Positions 7,929 to 16,975 of a DNA stretch of 64,000 nt are shown one piece after another. Position numbers and translations under genes: made by a program. The stretch is from Collinsella sp. (GTDB lineage Bacteria; Actinomycetota; Coriobacteriia; Coriobacteriales; Coriobacteriaceae): the NCBI GenBank assembly GCA_019424905.1, contig JAHYYP010000006.1, positions 16,473 through 80,472 on the forward strand. Reading direction: 5' to 3'. Positions within the stretch are counted from its first letter, which is position 1; every line of letters begins with the position of its first letter. The notes under the pieces are model-generated. The model did not search any database. It was given only the letters and a program-made list of their open reading frames with translations, and had not been told where the DNA came from.

Positions 7929-9710
7929 ATGCTGCTTACGCAAACGACAACGCCCGAGGACGTCAAGGCTCTCGACCGCGCCGAGCTTCCGCTGCTCTGC
8001 GGCGAGATCCGCCAGGCAATCCTCGAAAGCTCTGCCGCCATCGGCGGGCACGTTGCCCCCAACCTGGGCGTCGTTGAGCTCACGGTTGCGCTTCATCGCG
8101 TGTTTAACTCCCCCATCGACAAGATTGTCTTTGACGTTTCGCACCAGACCTACGCCCACAAGGCGCTGACGGGGCGCGCGTACACTTATATCGATCCGGA
8201 GCGTTATGGCGAGGCTTCTGGCTTTGCCAATCCCGACGAGTCCGAGCACGACCTGTTCGCCATGGGCCATACCTCCACGTCGGTGAGCCTGGGCTGCGGC
8301 CTGGCGCACGCTCGTGACCTGGCGGGTGATGCGTACAACGTCATCACCATCATTGGCGACGGCTCGCTTTCGGGCGGCCTGGCGTTTGAGGGCTTTAACA
8401 ATGCCGCCAATCTCGACAGCAACCTGATCATCATCGTCAATGACAACGACCAGTCCATTGCCGAGAACCACGGTGGTCTGTATCGCAATCTGGCCGAGCT
8501 GCGCGCCAGCAACGGCACCTGTGAGCGCAACGTTTTCCGCGCGATGGGGCTCGACTATCGCTACTTAGACGCCGGCAACGATGTGTTGGCCCTGGTCGAC
8601 ACGCTGCAGGAGCTGCGCGATATCGATCATCCCATCGTGCTGCACGTCTCCACCGCAAAGGGCAAGGGCTTTGAGCCAGCCCAGAGCGACCCCGAGCGCT
8701 GGCATCATGTGGGTCCGTTTGACATGGCGACTGGGCGCAAGCTCTGCCCGGGCCATCCGAGCGAGCCTGCGCCGCGCACCTATGCCGACATTACGGGCGA
8801 GGCCCTGAGCGCCGCCATCGAGCACGATCCGCAGGTCGTGGGCATCACGGCCGCCACGCCCTACATCATGGGCTTTACACCCGAGCTTCGCACCGCGGCA
8901 GGCAAGCAGTTTGTCGACGTGGGCATTGCCGAGGAACACGCCGTCACCTTTGCCACCGCGCTCGCCAGCGCCGGTGCCAAGCCGGTCTTTGGCGTGTACG
9001 GCACGTTTTTGCAGCGCGCCTACGACGAACTGTGGCACGACCTGTGCCTCAACGACGCCCCCGCAACCATCCTGGTGTTTGGCGCGTCGATCTTTGGCAC
9101 CACGTCCGAGACGCACCTTTCGTTCTTTGATATTTCCATGCTGGGCGGTCTTCCCAACATGCACTACTTGGCGCCGGCCTGCATGGAGGAATATCTGTCC
9201 ATGCTGAGCTGGTCGCTCGACCACCGCGAGCATCCCGTGGCGATTCGCGTGCCGGGCATTGGCTTGGTAAGCCGCCCCGACTTGGCGCCTGCCGAGGACG
9301 CCGATTACGGCGCCGTTCGTTACAACGTGGTGCGCCAGGGTCGCGACGTGGCCGTGCTCGCGCTTGGCGATTTCTTTGAGCTGGGCGAGCGCGTAGCAAA
9401 CCGCTTGGCTGCCGAGTACGACATCGAGGCCACGCTCGTCAACCCGCGCTATGCAACTGAGCTCGACCGTGAGTTCCTCGACAGCCTTGCCGCCGAGCAT
9501 CGCGTTGTCGTCACCCTCGAGGACGGCATCTTGGACGGCGGCTGGGGCGAGCGCGTGGCATGTTATCTGGCATGCACGCCGTTGCGCACGCGCACCTTCG
9601 GCATCGCCAAGGGCTTCCCCGACCGCTACGACCCCAACGAGCTGCTCGCTCAGAACGGCATGACGGCCGAGAACATGGCCGCCGAAGCCGTAAGGCTACT
9701 TAACGAGTAA
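7929..9710 (+). CDS. 1-deoxy-D-xylulose-5-phosphate synthase-like enzyme
   Basis: The 593-aa protein follows the DXS layout: thiamine diphosphate motif GDGSLSGG (143-150) with NDND near 171, the HVGPFD...G segment at 260-269, and the catalytic GIAEEHAVTF glutamate (335/336). It is shorter than typical DXS (about 620 aa). The region where DXS has the DRAG...DG-THxG loop reads FGASIFGTTSETHLS (384-398), so the phosphate-binding arginine of that loop is absent. It may be a paralogue with another acceptor rather than the MEP-pathway enzyme. It is a single gene with a strong terminator directly after it. Confidence 0.75.
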   Translation: MLLTQTTTPEDVKALDRAELPLLCGEIRQAILESSAAIGGHVAPNLGVVELTVALHRVFNSPIDKIVFDVSHQTYAHKALTGRAYTYIDPERYGEASGFANPDESEHDLFAMGHTSTSVSLGCGLAHARDLAGDAYNVITIIGDGSLSGGLAFEGFNNAANLDSNLIIIVNDNDQSIAENHGGLYRNLAELRASNGTCERNVFRAMGLDYRYLDAGNDVLALVDTLQELRDIDHPIVLHVSTAKGKGFEPAQSDPERWHHVGPFDMATGRKLCPGHPSEPAPRTYADITGEALSAAIEHDPQVVGITAATPYIMGFTPELRTAAGKQFVDVGIAEEHAVTFATALASAGAKPVFGVYGTFLQRAYDELWHDLCLNDAPATILVFGASIFGTTSETHLSFFDISMLGGLPNMHYLAPACMEEYLSMLSWSLDHREHPVAIRVPGIGLVSRPDLAPAEDADYGAVRYNVVRQGRDVAVLALGDFFELGERVANRLAAEYDIEATLVNPRYATELDREFLDSLAAEHRVVVTLEDGILDGGWGERVACYLACTPLRTRTFGIAKGFPDRYDPNELLAQNGMTAENMAAEAVRLLNE

Positions 9711-9748
9711 AAAACCTCCGCAAGGGAAGCACCCCTGCGGAGGTTTTT
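9711..9748 (+). terminator. Rho-independent terminator of the DXS-like gene
   Basis: AACCTCCGCA and TGCGGAGGTT arms form a strong GC hairpin followed by a run of Ts, immediately after the stop codon. The flanking A run makes it potentially bidirectional. Confidence 0.92.
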
Positions 9749-9763
9749 ATTTTCGCGGCGCGA

Positions 9764-9982
9764 TTATCTCAATCTGTAACATCTATGGCCCGAATTCCCG
9801 TCTAACTGTTACAGATTGAGATAAGACGTCTTAGTCCCTGACCTTTGTCTCAATCTGTAACAGATAGAGACCTTTTAGCCATCCAGATGTTACAGATTGA
9901 GACATTCGAATTCCCCTGAAGAGAAAATCTCGATCTGTAACAGGTAGAACCCATTTCCTCGTCTAACTGTTACAGATTGAGA
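9764..9982. repeat. Array of three tandem palindromes sharing one arm sequence
   Basis: Three successive inverted repeats use the same arm (TCTCAATCTGTAACA and its complement): 9764-9781/9807-9824 (18 bp perfect), 9846-9862/9888-9904 (17 bp perfect) and 9928-9942/9968-9982 (15 bp, one mismatch). The loops (about 25 nt) differ between copies. The spacing is about 82 bp between copies. There is no coding potential. The array lies between a terminated gene and the promoter of the amino acid ABC operon. Confidence 0.85.
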
Positions 9983-10057
9983 CAAAGCAGCAAGGCATGC
10001 CGCCGCACCGACCATGCCGTCTGCAAAGCGCTATCTCAGCTGCAATAAGCGACGTTT

Positions 10058-10103
10058 ACCCAGATAAAACCTGCCAAAATAAACCTGTCCCTTTTTGGTA
10101 GGT
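10058..10103 (+). repeat. Dispersed repeat A, copy 1
   Basis: This is one of six near-identical copies of a roughly 45-bp element in the window. Its core is an inverted repeat, ACCTGCCAAAA against TTTTTGGTAGGT, enclosing AACCTGTCCC. All copies are intergenic; this one lies about 40 bp upstream of the ABC operon promoter. Confidence 0.85.
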
Positions 10104-10145
10104 AGAATTACCCATAAGGTAAGTATGTTTCTGAGTTATTTCGTG

Positions 10146-10175
10146 TTGACCCATTTGAGCGCGATAGGGTATAAC
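10146..10175 (+). promoter_or_regulatory. Promoter of the amino acid ABC importer operon
   Basis: TTGACC (10146-10151) and TATAAC (10170-10175) are 18 bp apart, upstream of the substrate-binding protein gene, leaving a leader of about 40 nt. Confidence 0.65.
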
Positions 10176-10218
10176 TCTACTCAACCGCTAGGGATTTTAT
10201 TGAGAAAGGTGTTCTACC

Positions 10219-11214
10219 ATGAGCAAGAACCTCTCCCAGCAGGTCGTTCTCGACCGCCGCGGCTTTGTCGCCGCCACCTTCGCAACCGTCGCCGGCCTTG
10301 GTCTTGCCGGCTGCTCCGACACCAGCGCCGAGGCCGACAAGGGTTCCGCCGCCGGCTCCTCCAAGGGCTCCGAGGATACCGAGGTTTCCGCTACGCTCGA
10401 TGCCAAGGCATTCGACAAGCTCGTCGACAACGGCCCCAAAGCCGACGACGATGCCATCGCCGCCAGCACCTGGGCCACGGCCGTCAAGGACGCCGGCGTC
10501 TTTAAGATCGGTGGCGTTCAGACCTCCACGCTCTTCTCCCTCCTCAACGAGAAAGACGGTCAGACCCGCGGCTTCGATGCCGGTATCGCACAGCTCCTGT
10601 CCAACTACATTCTGGGCGAGAACAAGGTCGAGATCACCCAGGTGACCTCGGACACGCGCGAGTCTGTCCTGCAGAACGGCCAGGTCGACGCCGTCTTTGC
10701 CACCTACACCATCACTGACGAGCGCAAGAAGCTCGTCTCCTTCGCCGGCCCCTACTACTACACGCAGCAGGCCATCCTGGTGCTCGCCGATAACGACGAC
10801 ATCAAGAGCGTCGACGACCTGGCCGACAAGAACGTCGCCGTCCAGTCCGGCTCCAACGGCCCCGCCATCCTGGAGGAGTTCGTTCCCAAGGCCAGCCAGC
10901 AGGAGTTCAAGACCGACGAGGAGGCCCGCCAGGCACTCCAGCAGGGTCGCGTTGATGCCTACGTCATCGATAACAACATGCAGCAGAGCGCCCTGGTCCG
11001 CGAGCCCGGCAAGTACAAGATCGCCGGCAAGCCCTTCGGCAGCAAGGAGCCCTACGGCATCGGCCTGCCGCTCGATTCCGACGGCGTCGCCTTTGTCAAC
11101 GACTTCCTTAAGAAGATCGAGGACGACGGCACCTGGACTGAGCTGTGGCAGATCTGCATCGGCGACCGTACGGGCGACACCAATGTTCCCGAGCTGCCCG
11201 AGATCGGCGCCTAG
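10219..11214 (+). CDS. Amino acid ABC transporter substrate-binding lipoprotein
   Basis: The 331-aa protein begins with a signal that combines a twin-arginine-like DRRGFVAAT motif and a lipobox LAGC (lipidated Cys32), followed by a Ser/Gly/Asp-rich linker and a type II periplasmic-binding fold (SBP_bac_3). Segments such as RGFDAGIAQLLSNY, SDTRESVLQNGQVDAVFATYTIT and SFAGPYYYTQQAILV match glutamate/glutamine binders such as GluB. It captures a polar amino acid outside the membrane for the permeases encoded next. The gene is first in the operon and is separated from the permeases by a hairpin, consistent with higher expression. Exact ligand is inferred. Confidence 0.9.
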   Translation: MSKNLSQQVVLDRRGFVAATFATVAGLGLAGCSDTSAEADKGSAAGSSKGSEDTEVSATLDAKAFDKLVDNGPKADDDAIAASTWATAVKDAGVFKIGGVQTSTLFSLLNEKDGQTRGFDAGIAQLLSNYILGENKVEITQVTSDTRESVLQNGQVDAVFATYTITDERKKLVSFAGPYYYTQQAILVLADNDDIKSVDDLADKNVAVQSGSNGPAILEEFVPKASQQEFKTDEEARQALQQGRVDAYVIDNNMQQSALVREPGKYKIAGKPFGSKEPYGIGLPLDSDGVAFVNDFLKKIEDDGTWTELWQICIGDRTGDTNVPELPEIGA

Positions 11215-11302
11215 GCAGCGAGCCTGGTAACGACCGCAACGAAACCATACGGAAACGCATGATGCGCTTTATTGCGGTAAACTGTTTCCTCACTGAGTTG
11301 TC

Positions 11303-11335
11303 GGGGCTTCCGTACACGCGGGAGCCCCTTTCCTT
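11303..11335 (+). terminator. Intra-operon hairpin after the binding-protein gene
   Basis: GGGGCTTCC and GGGAGCCCC arms are followed by TTTCC. Such partial terminators or 3' stabilisers after binding-protein genes keep the lipoprotein in excess over the permeases. Confidence 0.65.
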
Positions 11336-11352
11336 ATCGGCGGGAGGTCCGC

Positions 11353-12012
11353 ATGAGTCTCTCCGAGCTCTGGTCGCTCTATGGCCAGAACTATATCGAC
11401 GCGCTGCTAGCAACCTGGGGCATGACGCTTGAGTCGTTTGTCATCGCCATGGTGCTGGCCGTCGCCGTCACCGTGATGCGCGTGTCGCCGCTCAAGCCGC
11501 TGCGCGTCTTTGGCGACCTGTATGTCCAGGTCTTCCGTAACATCCCCGGCATCGCACTGCTCATCATCGTCGTCTATGCGCTGCCGCCGCTCAAGGTCGT
11601 TCTGCCCTACCGCACCTGCGTTATCGTCGCCACGGTCCTTTTGGGCTCGGCCTTTGGCTCCGAGAACTTTATGAGCGGCATCAACACCGTCGGCGTCGGT
11701 CAGGTGGAAGCCGCCCGCTCGCTCGGCATGAGCTTCAGCCGTATCCTCGCCAAGATCGTGATTCCGCAGGCGCTGCGCTCGAGCGTGCTACCCATGACCA
11801 ACCTCTTTATCGCCGTCATGCTCACCACCGCGCTCGGCAGTCAGGTGCCGCTTAAGCCGCAGGAACTCACCGGCGTGGTGAGCTACATCAACACGCGCTC
11901 GCTCGGCGGCGTCGCCGCGTTCTTTATCTCGGCGCTCGGCTACCTGGGCACGGCCTTTGTGGTGAGCCACATTGGCAACTACATCGATAAGAAGGTGAGG
12001 ATCCTCCGATGA
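11353..12012 (+). CDS. Amino acid ABC transporter permease (first subunit)
   Basis: A 219-aa HisM/GluC-type permease with about five membrane segments. The coupling loop for the ATPase is visible (GVGQVEAARSLGMSFSRILAKIVIPQALR). GGGAGG precedes the ATG. Its last bases overlap the start of the second permease (ATGA), so the two are translationally coupled and form the transmembrane heterodimer. Confidence 0.92.
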   Translation: MSLSELWSLYGQNYIDALLATWGMTLESFVIAMVLAVAVTVMRVSPLKPLRVFGDLYVQVFRNIPGIALLIIVVYALPPLKVVLPYRTCVIVATVLLGSAFGSENFMSGINTVGVGQVEAARSLGMSFSRILAKIVIPQALRSSVLPMTNLFIAVMLTTALGSQVPLKPQELTGVVSYINTRSLGGVAAFFISALGYLGTAFVVSHIGNYIDKKVRILR

Positions 12013-12842
12013 GCAAGCATTCCTCCCCTGCACTCACCATGCGCGATGCGCTCTACGAGGCTCCCGGCCCCAAGATGCGCGCCAAGATTCGCATCGGCAC
12101 CGCCATTTCGCTCGTTGCCGTGGCCGCGCTCATCGCTCTGGTACTGCAGCGCTTTTATGTGACCGGCCAGCTTTCGGTCCACTATTGGTATTTCTTTACG
12201 CACCTCACCACCTGGAAGTTCTTGCTTGCCGGCTTTGAGGGCACCGTTAAAGTCGCACTCACCGCCGGCGTCATTGCGCTGGTACTGGGCTTAGCCCTTA
12301 TGCTCGGCCGCACCAGCGGCATCAATCCGCTGCAGCTGGTCTGCCGCGTGCTCACCGATTTCTTCCGCGGCGTGCCGAGCCTGCTGTTCATCTACTTCTT
12401 CTTTTTGGTGCTGCCCCAGTACAAGATCGCACTGCCGTCGTTTTGGATGCTCACGCTTCCCGTCGCGCTTGCTGCAGCCGGCGTGCTGGCCGAGATTTTC
12501 CGCGCCGGCGTCAATGCCGTGCCGCGCGGTCAGGTCGAGGCAGCCCAGGCGCTCGGTCTCTCCAAGGCCAAAATCACCTTTAAAATCGTGTTGCCGCAGG
12601 CTATTCGGTTCATCATTCCGTCGTTGATTTCGCAGCTTGTGGTCGTAGTCAAAGACACCACCGTCGCCTATGTGGTGAGCTACCCCGACCTCATGCAAAA
12701 TGCCCGTGTGCTCATTACCAACTACGACGCCCTCGTGTCGGTCTACCTGGTAATCGCGGTCATCTACATCCTCATCAACGTCGCGATCAACAAGGCCGCC
12801 ATCTACGTTTCGCACAAGACCGGCGCGACCATCATCCGCTAA
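12009..12842 (+). CDS. Amino acid ABC transporter permease (second subunit)
   Basis: A 277-aa HisM/GluD-type permease with an N-terminal extension before the first membrane segment, and the EAA loop (GQVEAAQALGLSKAKITFKIVLP). It starts within the stop codon of the preceding permease gene (4-bp overlap). With it, the binding protein and the ATPase it makes a complete polar amino acid importer. GluD-like length and extension favour glutamate or glutamine as substrate, but this is inference. Confidence 0.92.
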   Translation: MSKHSSPALTMRDALYEAPGPKMRAKIRIGTAISLVAVAALIALVLQRFYVTGQLSVHYWYFFTHLTTWKFLLAGFEGTVKVALTAGVIALVLGLALMLGRTSGINPLQLVCRVLTDFFRGVPSLLFIYFFFLVLPQYKIALPSFWMLTLPVALAAAGVLAEIFRAGVNAVPRGQVEAAQALGLSKAKITFKIVLPQAIRFIIPSLISQLVVVVKDTTVAYVVSYPDLMQNARVLITNYDALVSVYLVIAVIYILINVAINKAAIYVSHKTGATIIR

Positions 12843-12878
12843 CGCTTTACCATTTCGAGTCATAAGGAGCCGAGCACC

Positions 12879-13643
<765 letters not shown>

Positions 13644-13695
13644 CCCAATTGCCATGTTCGCTCGCCATGACCATCCAAACTCGAAAGTTACACCT

Positions 13696-14505
13696 ATGAT
13701 CGGAACTCGTACTTCATCGTCATACACCCCGCACGTCGACGTCGCCCCCGCCGACCGTCCGCTCATCCTCGTCGCGCCGCGCTGGGAAGAGGCGAAGCCG
13801 TTTTTGAGCGAGACGCTCTCCCCCAACGAGGAGATCGCGAGCGTCTTTGTCGACGCCATCCTTGCCGCCGGCGGCCTGCCGCTGCAGATGTCTATTACCG
13901 AGGACATTGAGGTTATCCGTCATTACGTCGATATCGCCGACGGCATCGCCATTCCCGGCGGCCCGGACGTCAACCCCAAGCGCTGGGGCGATGATCGACC
14001 CTACGACCCCACCCTCTGCTGCGAGATCCGCGATAGCTTTGAGTTTAAGCTGGTCGGCGAGGTGCTCCGTGCCAAAAAGCCGCTCTTTACCACCTGCCGC
14101 GGCACGCAGTTGCTCAATGTCGCCACTGGCGGCACCCTGTGCATGGACGTGCCAAGCCTGGGCGCGCGCGAGGGCCGCACGCAGTGGCGTCACACCCACG
14201 TGCTCAACGATCCCGTGCACCCCGTCGAGGTCGTGCCGGGCTCGCTGCTCGACCGCGCGGTTGGTGGGCACAGGCTGATCCAGACCAACTCGGCGCACCA
14301 CTGCTGCGTCGACCGTCTGGGTAAAAGCACGCGCTTGGTCGCCAAGGCAACCGACGGCGTTCCCGAGTGCATCGAGGTCGAAGGCCAGCCATTCTGCCTG
14401 GGCGTGCAATGGCATCCTGAGTACACGTGGAAGACGCTCGAGACCGACTTTAACCTATGGAAGTCGTTTGTCGAGGCGGCGGCAAAGGTTAAGCAGGCCC
14501 GCTAG
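13696..14505 (+). CDS. PuuD-like class I glutamine amidotransferase (gamma-glutamyl hydrolase family)
   Basis: The 269-aa protein has the peptidase C26 layout: IAIPGGPDVNP near residue 85, nucleophile Cys134 in FTTCRGTQLLNV, and the His/Glu pair in GVQWHPE near residue 235. Family members hydrolyse gamma-glutamyl amides such as gamma-glutamyl-GABA. It follows the glutamate-type ABC importer by about 50 bp, so a role in processing imported gamma-glutamyl compounds is plausible. The ATG at 13696 begins the conserved region but lacks an obvious ribosome-binding site; one 14 codons upstream is equally weak. Confidence 0.82.
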   Translation: MIGTRTSSSYTPHVDVAPADRPLILVAPRWEEAKPFLSETLSPNEEIASVFVDAILAAGGLPLQMSITEDIEVIRHYVDIADGIAIPGGPDVNPKRWGDDRPYDPTLCCEIRDSFEFKLVGEVLRAKKPLFTTCRGTQLLNVATGGTLCMDVPSLGAREGRTQWRHTHVLNDPVHPVEVVPGSLLDRAVGGHRLIQTNSAHHCCVDRLGKSTRLVAKATDGVPECIEVEGQPFCLGVQWHPEYTWKTLETDFNLWKSFVEAAAKVKQAR

Positions 14506-14546
14506 CTCGCGAATCACACAGGCTTAAACCTTCCATGCCAGGGGGG

Positions 14547-14573
14547 GGCGGACACCAGCAACGGTGCCCGCCC
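14547..14573 (+). terminator. GC-rich hairpin after the PuuD-like gene or at the IS left end
   Basis: GGCGGACACC pairs with GGTGCCCGCC around AGCAAC. There is no T run. It could end the upstream transcript or belong to the left end of the IS110 element. Confidence 0.45.
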
Positions 14574-14590
14574 ATTACAGTCTGAAAGAG

Positions 14591-14800
14591 GCCATCGATA
14601 AATTTCGATGGCGAGCATTCGGCGCATTGCCTACGATACGGGCAAGCCCCGAGGGGCCGCCGATCGGGCGCCTCCGGATGGCCGTCTGCCCCTGCCCCGT
14701 AGAGGGCCCGGGGGGTGTTGCCACCGGGGGCGCTCGCCGCTCCGGACGACTGATAGGAAACTGCCGGGCGCAAGCGCCACGGCCAGGTAATGTGGGTGTC
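14591..14800 (+). ncRNA. Candidate IS110 bridge RNA
   Basis: The left non-coding end of the element is full of potential structure: a 5' stem-loop (GCCATCGA 14591-14598 with TCGATGGC 14605-14612), a first large loop closed by GGCGC/GCGCC (14621-14625/14668-14672) and a second large loop closed by self-complementary TCCGGA blocks (14673-14678 and 14741-14746). Inside the second loop, GGGGGTGTT (14711-14719) is the exact complement of AACACCCCC at the right end of the element (16108-16116), as expected for a donor-binding guide. IS110 recombinases are known to use such bridge RNAs. Borders are approximate. Confidence 0.5.
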
Positions 14801-14844
14801 GCGGGGAGGGGTTCCGATCGGCCTACCGATTGGAGGATACCACC

Positions 14845-16002
14845 GTGGCACCAATTAGAATGCCGGAAGCCGTCATCGGGCTCGATGTCGGGAAATCGTC
14901 CCACTGGGCATGCGTCGCGACTCGAGATGGCGAGGTGCTGTTGAGCGCCCCCGTCGCGAACAGGGAGGACGACCTGGACTCGCTGTTCGGCCGCTTCCCC
15001 GATGCGCTCGTGGTCGTCGACCAGTCGCGCAACATAGGCGCCCTCGCGCTCGCCCGCGCCAGGGCGGCCGGGATGTCGGCGGCGTACCTGCCGGGACTCG
15101 CGGCGCACGGGGCCGCCAGGCTCTTCGCCGGCGACGCCAAGACCGACGAGCGAGACGCGATGGTCATCGCGAAGACGGCGCTTGGCATCCCCGACGCGCT
15201 CCCGCCGGTCGGAGACCCAGGTCCGACGATTGCGGCGGCGAGGGCGCTGGCCGCCCAGAGGAACTTCCTGACCTGCGAGAACACTAGGAATAAGAACCGG
15301 CTGCGCAGCATCCTGCTGGAATCGTGCCCCGCCTTCGAGGCGCTGGTCGACCTGTCCGACGGGCCCCAGCTGAGGCTCATGGCATCCCTCGGCGGGGCCT
15401 GGTCGGTAGCCGACGCCGGGCCCCGCAGGGCGGCGGCGCTCACGCGTGGGGCGGCGCGCGGTAAGATCGAGGCCCTCGTCCGCTCGACAACCTCCTCGAC
15501 AAGGCCGGATGCGTCGGTCGTCGCCGCCGAGGACCGGGCGGTGAAACTGCTCGCGCGCAGGATATCCGAGAACTCGGCGGAGATCGAGGCGATCACGGCG
15601 GAGATCTCCGCCCTGCTCGAGGGCGACGATACCTACCGATGCCTCCTGACGGTGCCGGGCATCGGGCCCAAAACCGCTTCCGAGCTTGCGATCTCCATCG
15701 ACATCGAAGACTTCCCCAGTCACGACAGGCTCGCGTCGTACTGCGGCCTGGCGCCGCGCAACCGCCAGTCGGGAACCTCGATCTCCTCGGTGGCGGCATC
15801 GCGCCAAGGCAACAAGAGGCTGAAGAACCTGCTCATATTCTCATGTAACTGCCTTACCCGGACAGAGGGGAGATGGGGCGACTACTACACCAGGTGCCGA
15901 GAGCGGGGCATGTCGCACGGCAAGGCGCTCAAGGCGCTGGCGCGAAAGAGACTGAAGGTCATCTACGCGGTCATGCGAGACAGGGTGCCTTACGCAGCCT
16001 AG
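14845..16002 (+). CDS. IS110-family transposase (DEDD recombinase)
   Basis: The 385-aa protein has the N-terminal RuvC-like domain of IS110 enzymes (acidic residues D14, D59, D101 and D104; the second is usually Glu) and the C-terminal Transposase_20 domain with helix-hairpin-helix VPGIGPKTASELA, LASYCGLAPRNRQSG, and the serine-containing SRQGNKRLKNLL near the catalytic Ser. A GTG start at 14845 has GGAGG eight bases upstream; TTG at 14830 and ATG at 14860 are alternatives. It excises and inserts the element through a circular intermediate, guided by the bridge RNA. It appears intact. Confidence 0.9.
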   Translation: MAPIRMPEAVIGLDVGKSSHWACVATRDGEVLLSAPVANREDDLDSLFGRFPDALVVVDQSRNIGALALARARAAGMSAAYLPGLAAHGAARLFAGDAKTDERDAMVIAKTALGIPDALPPVGDPGPTIAAARALAAQRNFLTCENTRNKNRLRSILLESCPAFEALVDLSDGPQLRLMASLGGAWSVADAGPRRAAALTRGAARGKIEALVRSTTSSTRPDASVVAAEDRAVKLLARRISENSAEIEAITAEISALLEGDDTYRCLLTVPGIGPKTASELAISIDIEDFPSHDRLASYCGLAPRNRQSGTSISSVAASRQGNKRLKNLLIFSCNCLTRTEGRWGDYYTRCRERGMSHGKALKALARKRLKVIYAVMRDRVPYAA

Positions 16003-16156
16003 CCGAAACGCACCGAGCAGACTGAAGCCCACCGGCCTAATGGCTTGGCGTCAGCATGCCGCGATTCGGTCGCACGGAGAGCATTTCCCAGTTGACAAAA
16101 CTATAGGAACACCCCCTGTATTTGGTATGCTCGGTATGATTATCCCTCACAAGCAA

Positions 16157-16975
16157 TCAAAGAAATCTCGACCGCAATCGGTCGACGGTAAAGCAAATGG
16201 CAAAAACGCTTGCTACGTTTATTAGGCAGTCAATTAGAATCGAAATGCATTGACTATTCCCCAACGGGCTCACGCCACAAATCCACATGAGCATCGAGGC
16301 TGGAAGCGGAAGCATGGAATTGGCCCCGATCTGTATGTAGATCGCTACAACGTTGACAAGCAACAGCATGCCAATCGGACCGAAGCCGGACCCAAAATAG
16401 GAAACAGCGATCACGCAAGAGACCACGTATGCAAGGCAGGCAGCGGCAGCAAGAACAAGTCGATAGCAAAATACATGCAGGTTGAAATACTGCTGAGCAT
16501 CCAGAACGATTGCGCAGTTAAGACAGTACAAAACGACACTCGACAGGATAAACGCGACCAAAAGGGCGAGGGATGACAGTATCGCCCGCGCAACAGTAGC
16601 GCACACCCGCTTCCCTCCCCGAGCCGCCGACAACCCCCACGGTTCCTCAACAAAGCCCGAACTGACAAAGCGCGGCACAATGCAAGCCGCGATGAACGGA
16701 AAGAACAATGCATGAGCCAACGGGGCTACGTTGAACAGCAGACCGCGAAAAACCTCTGCATTACCAAATAGAAGGACATCCTCTGCCGATAGCCGAAGCG
16801 TCGGGTCTGGGAAAAAGCCCAAGAAACTGTTCTCACGGAGGCTACAGAACCACATCGGGAAAGAATTAAGCTGCAATGCCACCATGCACGCATAAATTAC
16901 CAAGATTAAGGCGTACACCCATTTGCTCACATGCTTCAATTCTGACTGGAGAAGTCTTTTAATCTGACGAGCCAT
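16157..16975 (-). CDS. ABC-2-type membrane subunit of a lantibiotic-immunity-like exporter
   Basis: The 272-aa protein has about six hydrophobic segments with the spacing of ABC-2 permeases (BcrB/LanE-like), and no catalytic motifs. It overlaps the preceding permease gene by 17 bp and is third in an ATPase-permease-permease unit. The ATG at 16975 is preceded by GGGGG at suitable distance. Codon use and GC content are lower than in the neighbouring metabolic genes, suggesting transfer. The transported or excluded compound is unknown; peptide antibiotics are the usual targets of this type. Confidence 0.65.
   Translation of the reverse strand: MARQIKRLLQSELKHVSKWVYALILVIYACMVALQLNSFPMWFCSLRENSFLGFFPDPTLRLSAEDVLLFGNAEVFRGLLFNVAPLAHALFFPFIAACIVPRFVSSGFVEEPWGLSAARGGKRVCATVARAILSSLALLVAFILSSVVLYCLNCAIVLDAQQYFNLHVFCYRLVLAAAACLAYVVSCVIAVSYFGSGFGPIGMLLLVNVVAIYIQIGANSMLPLPASMLMWICGVSPLGNSQCISILIDCLINVASVFAICFTVDRLRSRFL

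Larger units (their letters stand above)
14520..16117 (+). mobile_element. IS110-family insertion sequence (IS110 group)
   Basis: The element comprises a long structured left non-coding region, one transposase gene (14845-16002) and a short right end with TTGACA at 16092-16097. IS110 elements have no terminal inverted repeats and make no target duplication, so the borders are estimates: the right end is placed at CT (16116-16117) and the left end lies somewhere in 14507-14590. A long left and short right non-coding end is typical of the IS110 group as opposed to IS1111. The insertion lies between genes, with no gene visibly broken. Confidence 0.7.

Noticed and set aside
9764..9982. Possible CRISPR array
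   Set aside because: The repeated unit is a split palindrome in both orientations with only three units, and no cas gene is nearby.
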